A stretch of 64,000 nucleotides of DNA from Candidatus Bealeia paramacronuclearis (GTDB lineage: Bacteria; Pseudomonadota; Alphaproteobacteria; UBA9655), in NCBI RefSeq assembly GCF_035607555.1, contig NZ_JAVHWZ010000002.1, forward strand, positions 496,001 to 560,000. The letters are read 5' to 3'. Each line of letters begins with the position of its first letter. The stretch's first letter is position 1. Shown piece by piece: positions 1 to 8,771 of the stretch. Below the pieces are notes generated by a model. The model made no database searches. It had not been told where the DNA came from and saw nothing but the letters and a program-made list of their open reading frames with translations. The translations under genes and the position numbers were made by a program.

Positions 1-563
1 GCAGGGTTTGTGGGGTTTGGAATTGAGGTATATACTAATAATTTCCTTCAAGAGGCCAAAGAAAAAGGGGGGAAATAGAAATTTTTTCTTTTCAATTAAA
101 AAATCATTTTTATTTTTTTAATTTGGGTTTTTCTTAAATTTTTTGCCTAATTTTAAAGGTGGATTTAAGTAATTATATACATCAACAGCATCCCACATCA
201 CTACACGCTAACCTCAAAGTCGAAATGCAATAGTACCTTACCATACTATTGCATTTCGACTTTGAGGTTAGCCAATATCAATATTATCAATCAAAAGATG
301 CCCTACATCCAAAATGTTGATGGAGTGTTCTTGTAAACATCTTGGACATAGGCCCCCGGACTTTTTGCAGGTCTACTTGAGCACTAAGTTTTATCATCCA
401 TCTCAACCGCTTTCATTGAGAGGAAAACAATAGTGCGGCGATACACAATCTTTTCATAAGAGATCTCCCTATTTTTTATGGAAATCTATCAGCACAGAAT
501 CAGTAGATAAAAATTAATCAGTTTTTTTGCCTTTCAACTTAGAAGATCAAAGCCAGATCTGTG
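1..563. other. Intergenic region at the left window edge
   Basis: No convincing coding frame is visible. The stretch is strongly AT-rich near 60-170 and contains one long perfect hairpin (listed separately). The rest shows no tRNA, rRNA or recognisable regulatory site. It may include the end of a gene lying outside the window. Confidence 0.5.
207..272. repeat. Perfect 29-bp inverted repeat with 8-nt loop
   Basis: Positions 207-235 are the exact reverse complement of 244-272, with loop 236-243. The outer ends read GCTAACC / GGTTAGC. No T-run follows the stem on either strand, so it is not a typical intrinsic terminator. It could be a tiny non-autonomous mobile element, a protein-binding palindrome or a strong RNA hairpin. 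Nothing in the flanks decides between these. Confidence 0.85.
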
Positions 564-1358
564 TCATTTATTCTGAAGTTTTTTCAAAATCTCCTGACCT
601 TCGAGGGATGAAAAAGCCTTTTGAGCTATTTGTGCTGTTTCAATACAATATTGACGTTCAGCTTCTGATATTTTTTTCAAACCTTTTTCAGTAGCCTCAA
701 GCGTTTGCTGGATATCAATCTCAGAGAAATTCATTTTAGATCTCAAAACATGAGGACGCAACGCATGGATCACATCGGACAGGTCTTCGACTATTTTCTT
801 TCGGCTTAAAAATACTGCATAATATATAGCTCGTCCCGTTTCGTTTTCAGAACCTGAAATACTCAATATATATTTTCTTAATTTAATTATTTCCATATAA
901 TTAAGAGACAAATCCGAGGCGACTTGATTGTAAAATACAGCTAAGCTCTGGGGGATGGTGAGGTTAAAAACAAGGCGAAACTTAGTAGAAGTTATATGAA
1001 AGAAATCTTTGTCCCTCAGTGTGTTGTAGGTTTTTCTTAAATCATCCCGAAGTCTTTTTAAGAAAAAATCATTATTTTTATCATCTTCTGCAATATGATC
1101 AACTTTAAGCAGAATATTTTTTTGGATGGGATGATCAACAAATATAAAATCTTCTTTATTATTATAATCAAAACTAGAAATTATTTCCTCTAATTCCTTT
1201 GACATTTTCTTATATTTTACTAAAATATAATTCGGAATATATTTGAGTTCAATATTAGAATCTTGATGTTCATCACCCACTGAGTAAGCCCCTGTGGCTT
1301 TCGCATGACATACTGAAAAACACCCTAAGACCAAGATTACTTTAATTAACTTATTCAT
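564..1358 (-). CDS. Secreted protein of unknown function
   Basis: 264 residues with an N-terminal hydrophobic segment (residues about 5-17) ending in SVCHA, a good signal peptidase I site. A lipobox-like VLGC lies just before it, so a lipoprotein is a weaker alternative. The mature part is charged, mostly helical-looking and lysine-rich, with no motif I recognise. It stands alone: the flagellar operon on the same strand lies upstream at 1461 and ends in a separate gene. Export to the periplasm or outside is inferred from the signal peptide only. Confidence 0.65.
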   Translation of the reverse strand: MNKLIKVILVLGCFSVCHAKATGAYSVGDEHQDSNIELKYIPNYILVKYKKMSKELEEIISSFDYNNKEDFIFVDHPIQKNILLKVDHIAEDDKNNDFFLKRLRDDLRKTYNTLRDKDFFHITSTKFRLVFNLTIPQSLAVFYNQVASDLSLNYMEIIKLRKYILSISGSENETGRAIYYAVFLSRKKIVEDLSDVIHALRPHVLRSKMNFSEIDIQQTLEATEKGLKKISEAERQYCIETAQIAQKAFSSLEGQEILKKLQNK

Positions 1359-1460
1359 TTCACACCATAAATTAAGGATAAATTATTTTTATCATATACA
1401 ATTAAAACCTAAATACACAAGCACCTTTTCATCCAGCAGAAAAATTCAAGACTGTTCACT

Positions 1461-2540
1461 TTAGAGCCTTTGCTCTTTTTTCTTTGCTTCCAGATCCATA
1501 ACGTAACGAATAACTTGAGCTACGGCCTTATATTGATCGGGTTTGATAAATTGATCCACTTTGACAGAGGCATAAAGCATACGCGCCAAAGGGGGATTTT
1601 GGACAACGGTCACATGTTTTTCTTGCGCCACATCTCGCATTTTAAGTGCTAGCGTATCCACCCCTTTAGCAATGACTTTTGGTGCAGGCATTTTTTCCTC
1701 CCATTTCAATGCCACCGCATAGTGGGTTGGATTCATAATCAGGACTGTGGCCTCAGGCACTTTTTCAAGGGTTCGGCTTTGAGAAATCTCCCGCTGCATT
1801 CTTTTGATTTTGGCTTTAAGGTGCGGATCCCCCTCCATTTGCTTATGCTCTTCTTTCACTTCCTGCTTACTCATTTTCATTTCTTTAAGAAATTGGAAAC
1901 GCTGGAAGAAATAATCAAACCCGGCAATCACAGCAAGGCTCACGGCGCCCGCAATAAAAAGATCCAGAATCACTGTCTTGAGTTCATTCAAAATCTCACT
2001 CACGGGCAAAGTGACGATCACATCTAACCGTGAAACTTCCGGCCAAATCACCCAGAAAATAATCCCCCCCACAATGGACATTTTCAAAAGACCCTTAAAA
2101 AACTCGGCCATTGATTTTAAAGAAAAAAGACGCTTGATGCCTTTCATGAGGGAAATACGCTCGAACTTAGGCTTTAAAGGATCGGCTGAAATTAAAAACT
2201 GAGTTTGAGAAAGGGCTGAGATCACACCCGCCACAATAAAAAGAGAGAGTGGCAAAATCATAATTAATGTCACTCGCCAAAGTGTGCCTGAAATAAATTC
2301 AATATAAGAGTGCCCTTCTGGCACAATGGTATGCGCCGCTTCAAAATAAGGTCTAAGAGCGTTGCTTAAGTTTCGAGAAATAGACGGCGACCAAATCCCC
2401 ACCAAAATACAGCACACCAAAAACGCAAAGAAATGATTGACCTCTTTTGAAAGAGGAATTTGACCTTTTTTCCGCCCTTCTTCCAGTTTATGGGGGGTGG
2501 CTTCTTCTGTCTTTTGAGAGGCATCCTTCTCGTCTGACAT
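1461..2540 (-). CDS. flhB: Flagellar type III export gate protein FlhB
   Basis: 359 residues, the usual FlhB length. A charged N-terminus opening MSDEKDASQKTEEATPHK is followed by four membrane segments (about 35-50, 88-110, 150-168, 190-210) and a cytoplasmic domain. NPTH at residues 270-273 is the self-cleavage motif by which FlhB switches export substrate from rod/hook to filament proteins. It is the last gene of fliQ-fliR-flhB, 9 bp after fliR, with a GGGGAGGGGT ribosome site just before the ATG. Family membership is clear; fliP and flhA are not in this window. Confidence 0.97.
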   Translation of the reverse strand: MSDEKDASQKTEEATPHKLEEGRKKGQIPLSKEVNHFFAFLVCCILVGIWSPSISRNLSNALRPYFEAAHTIVPEGHSYIEFISGTLWRVTLIMILPLSLFIVAGVISALSQTQFLISADPLKPKFERISLMKGIKRLFSLKSMAEFFKGLLKMSIVGGIIFWVIWPEVSRLDVIVTLPVSEILNELKTVILDLFIAGAVSLAVIAGFDYFFQRFQFLKEMKMSKQEVKEEHKQMEGDPHLKAKIKRMQREISQSRTLEKVPEATVLIMNPTHYAVALKWEEKMPAPKVIAKGVDTLALKMRDVAQEKHVTVVQNPPLARMLYASVKVDQFIKPDQYKAVAQVIRYVMDLEAKKKEQRL

Positions 2541-2549
2541 ACCCCTCCC

Positions 2550-3308
2550 CTACCTTAATCCAGCAAAGACAGGTGTTGCAAAATCTAAAAACACCGTCAT
2601 GATCGCTTGAAGTGTTGCGTAAATGGCAATTATTCCCAAAGCCAGCACCAAAGGTTGTGCCACGAAGAAAAACTGCACTTGGGGCAAAAGTCGATTAATC
2701 AGACCAATGGAGATATAATAAAGCGTTCCGATAATAATAAAGGGCGCAGACATCTTTACGCCAATCATAAAACTTTGTGCCACAATATGAAGAATGCTTT
2801 GCGACATATCCTCAAGGGGAAAATAACCGGGTCGGATAATCTCAAAACTCTCAACCATTCCACGAATCATTAAATGGTGAAGATCCAGCACAAAAATCAT
2901 AATCAGGGCCATCATTCCTAAAAAGGAGGACGTAACAGCAGCGTGATCACCTTGTGCAGGATTGAAAACCGAAGCATTCGCTAAGTTAATTTGAAATCCA
3001 ATAATATTTCCGGCCACATCCATGGCAGACATCGCAATACGGGACAATGTCCCAATAAAAACACCAATTCCAAATTCAAGAAGAAGCGTTCCTAATGAAG
3101 CCGCACTTCCAATCTCTTGGGTGACAATCGAGCTACTGAGGACAGGTGTCATTACGAGAGAAAATAGCATAGCCATCAAAACTCGCATGCGCCCTAAAAT
3201 ATAATTTTCAGAAAATCCTGGAAGCACCATAAGAACGCCTGCAACCCTGCAAAACACTACCATATATGGCCAAAGCTCATTTAATAAAATGGGATTTAAA
3301 GTGGCCAT
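2550..3308 (-). CDS. fliR: Flagellar biosynthesis protein FliR
   Basis: 252 residues with six predicted membrane helices, typical of FliR/SpaR, the export-gate subunit that assembles with FliP and FliQ in the inner membrane at the flagellar base. The fragment LEFGIGVFIGTLSRIAMSA and the later FQINLANASVFNPAQ match the conserved FliR region. It starts 3 bp after the fliQ stop and precedes flhB, so the three genes are almost certainly one transcript. Confidence 0.95.
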   Translation of the reverse strand: MATLNPILLNELWPYMVVFCRVAGVLMVLPGFSENYILGRMRVLMAMLFSLVMTPVLSSSIVTQEIGSAASLGTLLLEFGIGVFIGTLSRIAMSAMDVAGNIIGFQINLANASVFNPAQGDHAAVTSSFLGMMALIMIFVLDLHHLMIRGMVESFEIIRPGYFPLEDMSQSILHIVAQSFMIGVKMSAPFIIIGTLYYISIGLINRLLPQVQFFFVAQPLVLALGIIAIYATLQAIMTVFLDFATPVFAGLR

Positions 3309-3311
3309 AAA

Positions 3312-3587
3312 TTAAGAACCGCTCTCAATGCCTGCAATTCTTTGAAAAATTTCATTTCCAAAATTTTCCATGGTCATACCCATAAAAGGAAGGAGAAGAA
3401 TGAATGCGACAAAGATTGCCAAAATTTTAGGAACAAAGCTTAAAGTCATTTCCTGGATTTGAGTTAAGGCTTGAATGAGCGAAATAATAAAACCGACAAT
3501 CAGCGCCACAAGCATGAGGGGTAAGCCCAACTTGAGCATGACCAAAACGCCTTCCCTGGCAATATCGATAACTTCAGCGCCAGTCAT
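3312..3587 (-). CDS. fliQ: Flagellar biosynthesis protein FliQ
   Basis: 91 residues forming two hydrophobic hairpin helices (about 15-40 and 50-75), the normal size and shape of FliQ. Fragments such as LPLMLVALIVGFIISLIQA and QEMTLSFVPKI are typical. FliQ packs around FliP/FliR in the flagellar type III export channel. It is the first gene of the fliQ-fliR-flhB operon. I see no flagellar gene directly upstream and no clear sigma-54 site there. Confidence 0.95.
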   Translation of the reverse strand: MTGAEVIDIAREGVLVMLKLGLPLMLVALIVGFIISLIQALTQIQEMTLSFVPKILAIFVAFILLLPFMGMTMENFGNEIFQRIAGIESGS

Positions 3588-3796
3588 GGGATGTTCCTCA
3601 CTTGTGTCATAGCCTTCCTCTAATTTAAAATATTGAGTTTAGAAATATAATGGCGCATAAAACAGACCAACACAGATTGCTTATAGCCCCCCATCTTAAG
3701 ACATTTCTAGAGATTAGCAGAATTTCTTCTTGATGAAAACGCGCTCTTTTGCGTATGTAATATAAATAAAATTTTATTTTTGAGAGGGGGGTGGCC

Positions 3797-4081
3797 ATGC
3801 GCAATTTAATCTTTAGTCTTACAGTTTTTGCCTTTTGCGGATTTTCTTTTGTGGGAAAATCTATGAATAATGATGAAGAAGATACAATTCCAAAAACACC
3901 CACCTTTACCAAAATCATTGGTTTTAATGTTCCCGCAGGTATAACTGTAGCCACTCAACCTTCTACGCCAGCTCAGGAAAAACCTCTTGTAACGACCCAA
4001 AAAGCCAGAACGATTCAAGAATATTATCTCTACGCCAAGAAAGACTTGAATATCAAATTCAGTTTTGGGAAAATGTTTTGA
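3797..4081 (+). CDS. Small secreted protein, first of a tandem pair, possibly frameshifted
   Basis: The chosen start is the ATG at 3797 (an in-frame GTG at 3791 lies inside the ribosome site), because the paralogue at 4374 begins the same way: MRNLIFSLT. A signal peptide ends near residue 20; the rest is a short proline/threonine-rich tail with no known domain. The frame stops at 4079-4081, but another frame continues open for about 46 lysine-rich codons to about 4216. The original gene may therefore have been longer and lost its end by a frameshift. Confidence 0.55.
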   Translation: MRNLIFSLTVFAFCGFSFVGKSMNNDEEDTIPKTPTFTKIIGFNVPAGITVATQPSTPAQEKPLVTTQKARTIQEYYLYAKKDLNIKFSFGKMF

Positions 4082-4373
4082 TAAACGCTGAAAAATCAAC
4101 CGGACAAAAGAGGACTAAACGTAGTAAAATTGCTCACGCCTCTAGTGTTGCCCAAGAGTTAAAAAATGACTTTGCAAAACTTAAGAAGAAAAAATACAAA
4201 AACATTGAAAACTAACGCACCTCTGCCTTTAAAACTGATACTGCAATGATTATTTTTTCATTTTAAGGCTTTCTTAAATTTTTTGTGTTTTTCTGGAGAT
4301 CAAAGCATTTCCTCTTGATGAAACTTGCGCTTTTGTGCATGTAGATTCAGATGTTGATTTTTAAGAGGTGTCC

Positions 4374-4982
4374 ATGCGTAATTTAATCTTCAGTCTCACA
4401 ATCCTCACGTCAGGAGGATCTTCTTTTTCCGCAGACGCGATGTTCGGTAATGGTAAAAGTTGGCTTTGGGAGTCAACAGATGGCATTCCAACCCAACACG
4501 TTCCGATGAAGACATTTAACACTCAAACAAGATTTCATCCCTCATCCCTGCCCAATCAACCTATTTTTCCTGAAAAATTATTAGATCCAATGATCACTAA
4601 TAGCCCCCCTAAACCAATTTTCCAAAAATCTTCATCGATTGATATTCAAAGCGCAAAAAAGACCAAATCTAAAAATAAGACTGAATTTGAGGAAAATGAA
4701 ATCACAAAAAATAATAAACAAGATAATAAACAAGACTTTGAAGAGGATGATTTATTGTTTACCTTGGACGATGATGACAAAATACTCCCCCAAGAAGTAA
4801 ATTCAGAAAAACCCCGATTTGACTTTAACTCTGATTCCGATGAAGAGGAAAAATCAATAAGCTCAGAAGATCAAGATACACTCAATCAGAAATTTTCAAA
4901 AATGTTCACCAATACACCGCCATCATTTAAACCAGAAAATAACCCTTACCGAAAAAAAGTAAACCCGTGGGGAGAATATTAA
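4374..4982 (+). CDS. Small secreted acidic protein, second of a tandem pair
   Basis: About 202 residues from the ATG at 4374, preceded by AAGAGGTGTCC. An in-frame GTG at 4368 is less likely. The signal peptide MRNLIFSLTILTSGGSSFSA and the 60 bp upstream copy those of the gene at 3797, so the two arose by duplication. The mature part is disordered-looking and rich in Asp/Glu/Lys/Asn (residues about 95-165). It carries DGIPTQ, also found in the secreted protein at 41628. Function unknown. Its stop overlaps the stop of the convergent antiporter gene by 4 bp. Confidence 0.65.
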   Translation: MRNLIFSLTILTSGGSSFSADAMFGNGKSWLWESTDGIPTQHVPMKTFNTQTRFHPSSLPNQPIFPEKLLDPMITNSPPKPIFQKSSSIDIQSAKKTKSKNKTEFEENEITKNNKQDNKQDFEEDDLLFTLDDDDKILPQEVNSEKPRFDFNSDSDEEEKSISSEDQDTLNQKFSKMFTNTPPSFKPENNPYRKKVNPWGEY

Positions 4983-6679
4983 CTCCCCCCCTCCTGGAGG
5001 TGGAGCTGCTGACGGCGGTAAGCTTCAACGATTTTGAAGGTTTCATCAGAAGGGGTACCCACCGCACGCAAAACTTCGGATGCCAGCTGCAAACTTGGCT
5101 CAAGAGTTTCTGGGACTACCAAAAGAGCACCTGAGTTTGAGAGTTTCTCATAATGCTGTTGATCACGAATTCGTACGCAAATGGGGATTTCTGGAAAATG
5201 CCGGCGAATGGTCATTACAGTCCTGACCGAGGACGTCATTTGCTTCAATGTTACAACAGCCGCACTGGCACTCTCGGCACCAATAGCGCGCAAAACCTCA
5301 AGGCGCCGTGCATCCCCAAAAAATACAGGCAATCCCTTAAGGCGCCCTTCTGTGACGCGCCGCATATCATTGTCAATGGCCACATAAGGGATGAGGCGTT
5401 CGGAAAGCATGTCCCCCACCATCTGTCCCACGCGACCGTATCCTGCGATAATCACATGACCTGAAAGTTCAGCCACTTCTTGGGGAGCTTGTTTAACATC
5501 GGCTTTGACTTCTGAGACTTCAAAGAACATGGCAAGTTTTTTTCCAAAAGTACTCAAAAGTGGCGTTAAGGCCATGGAAAGTCCTACCACCACAAAAAGG
5601 ACGTCAGCGACACCTTGGGAAAGGAAATTATGGATCACATCGGGGGAGAAAATCACAAATACAAATTCGCCACCACCGGCCAGAAGCAAAGCGACACGAA
5701 TAGCCGTTGATGTTCTCAATCCAAAAACGCGACAGAGGAAAAAGAGAATTACCGCTTTAACCAACAAAAGACTAAAGAGAACTGTCACCACAAGCGCAAA
5801 GTTACTTAAAAGCGTCTCCACATGGATTCCCATACCCACAGACATAAAAAAAACACCTAAAAGAAGCCCCCGAAAAGGCTCAATATCCGCCTCAATCTGA
5901 TGGCGATATTCGGTTTCTGCCAAAAGAATGCCTGCCAAAAATGCGCCCAACTCCAATGACAGTCCCGCCACTTCCGTAAAAAAGCTTGTGCCCAACAATA
6001 CCAAGAAGGTGGTGGCCATAAAAAGCTCAGGATTTCCAGTACTGGCCATTACGCGATAAAGAGGGCGAAACACAATGCGCCCGAGGAACACAATCAGAAC
6101 AAGGGCTAAAATCGCCTTAAGGAACGAGAAGAGCAATTGAATCCAAACCGATTCCTCATTTTTACCAAAGGTCGCAATAATCACAAGCAGAAGGACAACA
6201 GCTAAATCTTGGAGAAGTAAAACGGCAAAAGCTGCACGACCGGATCTGGCACCTAACTCTTTCCGTTCGGAAAGAACTTGCAAAACAATGGCTGTGGAGG
6301 AAAGTGCCAACGCGCTTCCCACCAAAATGGCAGCCTTGGGGGCAAATCCAAAAAGAAGGGCCACGCTGATCATCACAAAGGCCGTGACCAAAACTTGTGA
6401 GATTCCCAGACCAAAGACGTATTTTCTTAAAGATTGAAGTCGTTGCCAGGGCAGCTCGAGCCCTATGGAAAAGAGCATCACAATCACGCCCAATTCACCC
6501 AAGAATCGTGCTTCATTCACATCGCGAATAAGACCCAAAACTGAAGGCCCAATTAGCATCCCTGCGACCAAATATCCCAAGACAGGACTGGCTTTCATGC
6601 GCCGAAAAATGAAGACAACACCAACGGCTGCAATTAAAAAAACAAGTATATTGTCAAGATATCCCGGTTGATCCAGCAC
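4979..6679 (-). CDS. CPA2-family cation:proton antiporter with TrkA-N domain (KefB/KefC type)
   Basis: 566 residues. The first ~385 form a Na+/H+ exchanger-type membrane domain (about 12 helices, with SALALSSTAIVLQVLSE and GAFLAGILLAETEYRHQIE characteristic of the family). A cytoplasmic RCK/TrkA-N domain follows with the nucleotide-binding motif VIIAGYGRVGQMVG near residue 410. Such proteins exchange K+ or Na+ for H+. Translation starts at GTG 6679, with GGGACGC just upstream. It lies beside the candidate replication origin. The exact ion cannot be told from sequence. Confidence 0.92.
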   Translation of the reverse strand: MLDQPGYLDNILVFLIAAVGVVFIFRRMKASPVLGYLVAGMLIGPSVLGLIRDVNEARFLGELGVIVMLFSIGLELPWQRLQSLRKYVFGLGISQVLVTAFVMISVALLFGFAPKAAILVGSALALSSTAIVLQVLSERKELGARSGRAAFAVLLLQDLAVVLLLVIIATFGKNEESVWIQLLFSFLKAILALVLIVFLGRIVFRPLYRVMASTGNPELFMATTFLVLLGTSFFTEVAGLSLELGAFLAGILLAETEYRHQIEADIEPFRGLLLGVFFMSVGMGIHVETLLSNFALVVTVLFSLLLVKAVILFFLCRVFGLRTSTAIRVALLLAGGGEFVFVIFSPDVIHNFLSQGVADVLFVVVGLSMALTPLLSTFGKKLAMFFEVSEVKADVKQAPQEVAELSGHVIIAGYGRVGQMVGDMLSERLIPYVAIDNDMRRVTEGRLKGLPVFFGDARRLEVLRAIGAESASAAVVTLKQMTSSVRTVMTIRRHFPEIPICVRIRDQQHYEKLSNSGALLVVPETLEPSLQLASEVLRAVGTPSDETFKIVEAYRRQQLHLQEGGS

Positions 6680-6791
6680 GCGCGTCCCAAATATGAAGAT
6701 TAATTATGAGTAAATGTTCTTTATGTTATACACGAAAAAAGACCAAAGAGGGAACTGTTGAAAATAAAAAAAATTTCCCAGCGCTCAAAAG

Positions 6792-6800
6792 TTATTCACA
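6792..6800 (+). promoter_or_regulatory. DnaA box TTATTCACA
   Basis: Matches the consensus TTWTNCACA exactly. It lies about 200 bp left of the second consensus box in the same gene-free interval. Confidence 0.55.
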
Positions 6801-6993
6801 TGTGCGTTAACACTCAAAAACACGAAAAAATGGTCAAGCGATTTTTTTTATTTTTTTTCTCAAGAGACCTCTTTACAAATGAAAACTTAGTATTTCTCTT
6901 ACTTCTTTTTTTACTGCCTATTTTTTAGGCAAACAGATTGAGGGGCTTTAGAATCAATCCTTATTCTGGTTATCCCGTCAACTTTCCCCAAAC

Positions 6994-7002
6994 TTATCCA
7001 CA
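6994..7002 (+). promoter_or_regulatory. DnaA box TTATCCACA
   Basis: Perfect high-affinity DnaA consensus, 11 bp before the CtrA-type motif array. It is the strongest single element of the candidate origin. Confidence 0.65.
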
Positions 7003-7013
7003 GGTTTCGTGGA

Positions 7014-7039
7014 TTAATTCTTTTTTAAGGGTTCGTTAA
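7014..7039 (+). promoter_or_regulatory. Two overlapping CtrA boxes (TTAA-N7-TTAA-N7-TTAA)
   Basis: TTAA occurs at 7014-7017, 7025-7028 and 7036-7039, exactly 11 bp apart, making two full TTAA-N7-TTAA sites that share a half-site. CtrA uses this motif to repress origins and drive cell-cycle genes in alphaproteobacteria. The sequence is AT-rich, so a chance match is possible, but position next to a DnaA box supports function. Confidence 0.55.
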
Positions 7040-7325
7040 GATTTGGGAGATCATTTCCAGGGAGGATTTCTTAATCTAATCAACGGAATTTAACATTCTA
7101 ACCCAATCATAAATCTGTAAATAATTCCTTAAATTTTAAAATTATCACAACAGGAGACCAATACACAGCCCACCCCTGTCTGAGTTCAAATAGGGACGAC
7201 ACTTATTTTTGAGGCATTGATCTTTTGACAAACAAGCGTGTAGAATAATTCTAACAAAATTTGGCATAAGGTAAAAAGAAAGAACCATCATGCAGAATTT
7301 GGTACTTAGTGTCTTTTTTAGATCC

Positions 7326-7334
7326 TGATCCACA
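7326..7334 (+). promoter_or_regulatory. DnaA G-box-like site TGATCCACA
   Basis: Identical to the moderate-affinity DnaA site (G-box) described in the Caulobacter origin. It lies about 100 bp before xseA in the candidate oriC interval. Confidence 0.4.
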
Positions 7335-7430
7335 GAGGGGCTTGCTATCACAAGTCTCCTGTCAGGATGATAGGTTTTTTTAATATCGAACTCAAATAAT
7401 TTATACCTCCATCCTCAAGGTAACTCCATC

Positions 7431-8771
7431 ATGTCCCTTCCTGATCTTCTCCATAACCTTCCAGAGTTTACAGTTTCCAGTTTATCTCAGGCACTAAAAC
7501 GCACTGTTGAATCCAGCTATTCCCGCGTGCGCCTGAAGGGTGAAATTTCAGGCCTTAAACAGCATTCCTCAGGACATGTGTATTTTTCCCTCAAGGACGA
7601 AAATGCTGTCATGGATGCAGTCTGTTGGCGAGGTACATTTTCAGGGCTCTCCATTCGTCCCCAAGATGGGATGGAGATTATTGCCACAGGCAAAATCACG
7701 ACCTATCCTGGAAGATCGAAATATCAAATGGTCGTCGAATCCATTGAACTTGCGGGCGAAGGGGCACTTCTCAAATTACTCGAAGACCTTAAACGCAAAC
7801 TCGCACAAGAAGGACTTTTTGAGGAAGGTCGAAAAAAGACAATTCCCCTTTTCCCCAAAATCATTGGTGTTGTTACCTCACCTACAGGGGCTGTGATTCG
7901 CGACATTTTGCATCGCCTTGCCGATCGCTTTCCCTCCCATGTGATTTTATGGCCCGTCCTCGTTCAAGGAGAAGGCGCGGCGGAGCAGATCGCAGCCGCC
8001 GTCCGTGGATTTCAAAATCAATCCCAAAGACCTGATGTGCTAATTGTGGGGCGCGGCGGCGGAAGCCTTGAAGATCTCTGGGCCTTTAATGAAGAAATTG
8101 TCGTGCGCGCTGTGGCTGATTCTCAAATCCCCGTGATCTCCGCCGTGGGACATGAGACCGATGTGACGTTGGTCGATTTTGCAGCCGATAAAAGAGCACC
8201 TACCCCTACCGCTGCGGCCGAATTTGCCGTTCCCGTCCGTCAATCTCTTATGGAGTATTTAGGGCAGAAAGAGAGCCGCATGAAGGCCATGTTGGGGATG
8301 GTTTTGCAACATACCACAGCACTTTTGTCTGGTCTTTCCCGGGGCCTTTTGGACCCACAAACCCTTATTCAAGACAAAACGCAGCGTCTCGATGATTGGA
8401 CAGAGCGATTAATAGCTTCTCCTGCCCCCTTCTTTGAGAAAAGGCAGGATTACGTCCGACTTTTATCCGCCCGCCTTTCCCATCCAAAATCCATGACGGA
8501 AATGATGGGGATGAATTTGGAACATCTCGATTCACGCCTGAAGCCTGCCTATCATAATCTTCTTGAGCGTCTTCAAACACATCTGAATTCGTCGGGTCAG
8601 CTTTTGGCCAGCTATTCTTATGAGAAAACTCTTGAACGCGGCTTTGCCCTTGTCTTCGATTCGGAAAAACAATTGGCAGGACGCGTCACCCAAGTCACGC
8701 CGGGACAAGATTTGCATATCCGCTTTTACGATGGCGAGGTTTTGGTTACCCCTTTGGATAAGCATCCTTGA
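7431..8771 (+). CDS. xseA: Exodeoxyribonuclease VII large subunit
   Basis: 446 residues, normal length. An N-terminal OB-fold (about residues 15-110, with VRLKGEISGLKQHSSGHVYF) is followed by the catalytic region, including GVVTSPTGAVIRDILHRL and the glycine-rich VGRGGGSLEDLWAFNEE, then a long helical C-terminus. With XseB it degrades single-stranded DNA into oligonucleotides in repair. XseB is not in this window. Its 3' end overlaps the convergent MFS transporter gene by 26 bp. The ATG follows GGTAACTCC. Confidence 0.96.
   Translation: MSLPDLLHNLPEFTVSSLSQALKRTVESSYSRVRLKGEISGLKQHSSGHVYFSLKDENAVMDAVCWRGTFSGLSIRPQDGMEIIATGKITTYPGRSKYQMVVESIELAGEGALLKLLEDLKRKLAQEGLFEEGRKKTIPLFPKIIGVVTSPTGAVIRDILHRLADRFPSHVILWPVLVQGEGAAEQIAAAVRGFQNQSQRPDVLIVGRGGGSLEDLWAFNEEIVVRAVADSQIPVISAVGHETDVTLVDFAADKRAPTPTAAAEFAVPVRQSLMEYLGQKESRMKAMLGMVLQHTTALLSGLSRGLLDPQTLIQDKTQRLDDWTERLIASPAPFFEKRQDYVRLLSARLSHPKSMTEMMGMNLEHLDSRLKPAYHNLLERLQTHLNSSGQLLASYSYEKTLERGFALVFDSEKQLAGRVTQVTPGQDLHIRFYDGEVLVTPLDKHP

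Larger units (their letters stand above)
6680..7430. other. oriC: Candidate chromosomal replication origin (oriC)
   Basis: A 750-bp AT-rich gap without credible genes. It holds a consensus DnaA box TTATCCACA (6994-7002), TTATTCACA (6792-6800), the near match TTATACACG (6726-6734) and TGATCCACA (7326-7334), which is the Caulobacter G-box sequence. Two overlapping CtrA-type boxes lie at 7014-7039. A T/A run at about 6839-6861 could serve as an unwinding element, and TCCCCA (6985-6990) matches the Caulobacter W-box. The combination is expected of an alphaproteobacterial origin. Function is inferred; the neighbours kefB-like and xseA are not diagnostic. Confidence 0.6.

Noticed and set aside
3625-3954. 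A 109-codon minus-strand frame opposite the small secreted gene at 3797
   Set aside because: It lies antisense to a gene with a signal peptide and a paralogue; it has no signal or motif of its own.
7145-7351. A 68-codon minus-strand frame in the candidate origin
   Set aside because: No ribosome site, no recognisable sequence, and it covers the G-box; more likely chance in a gene-free interval.
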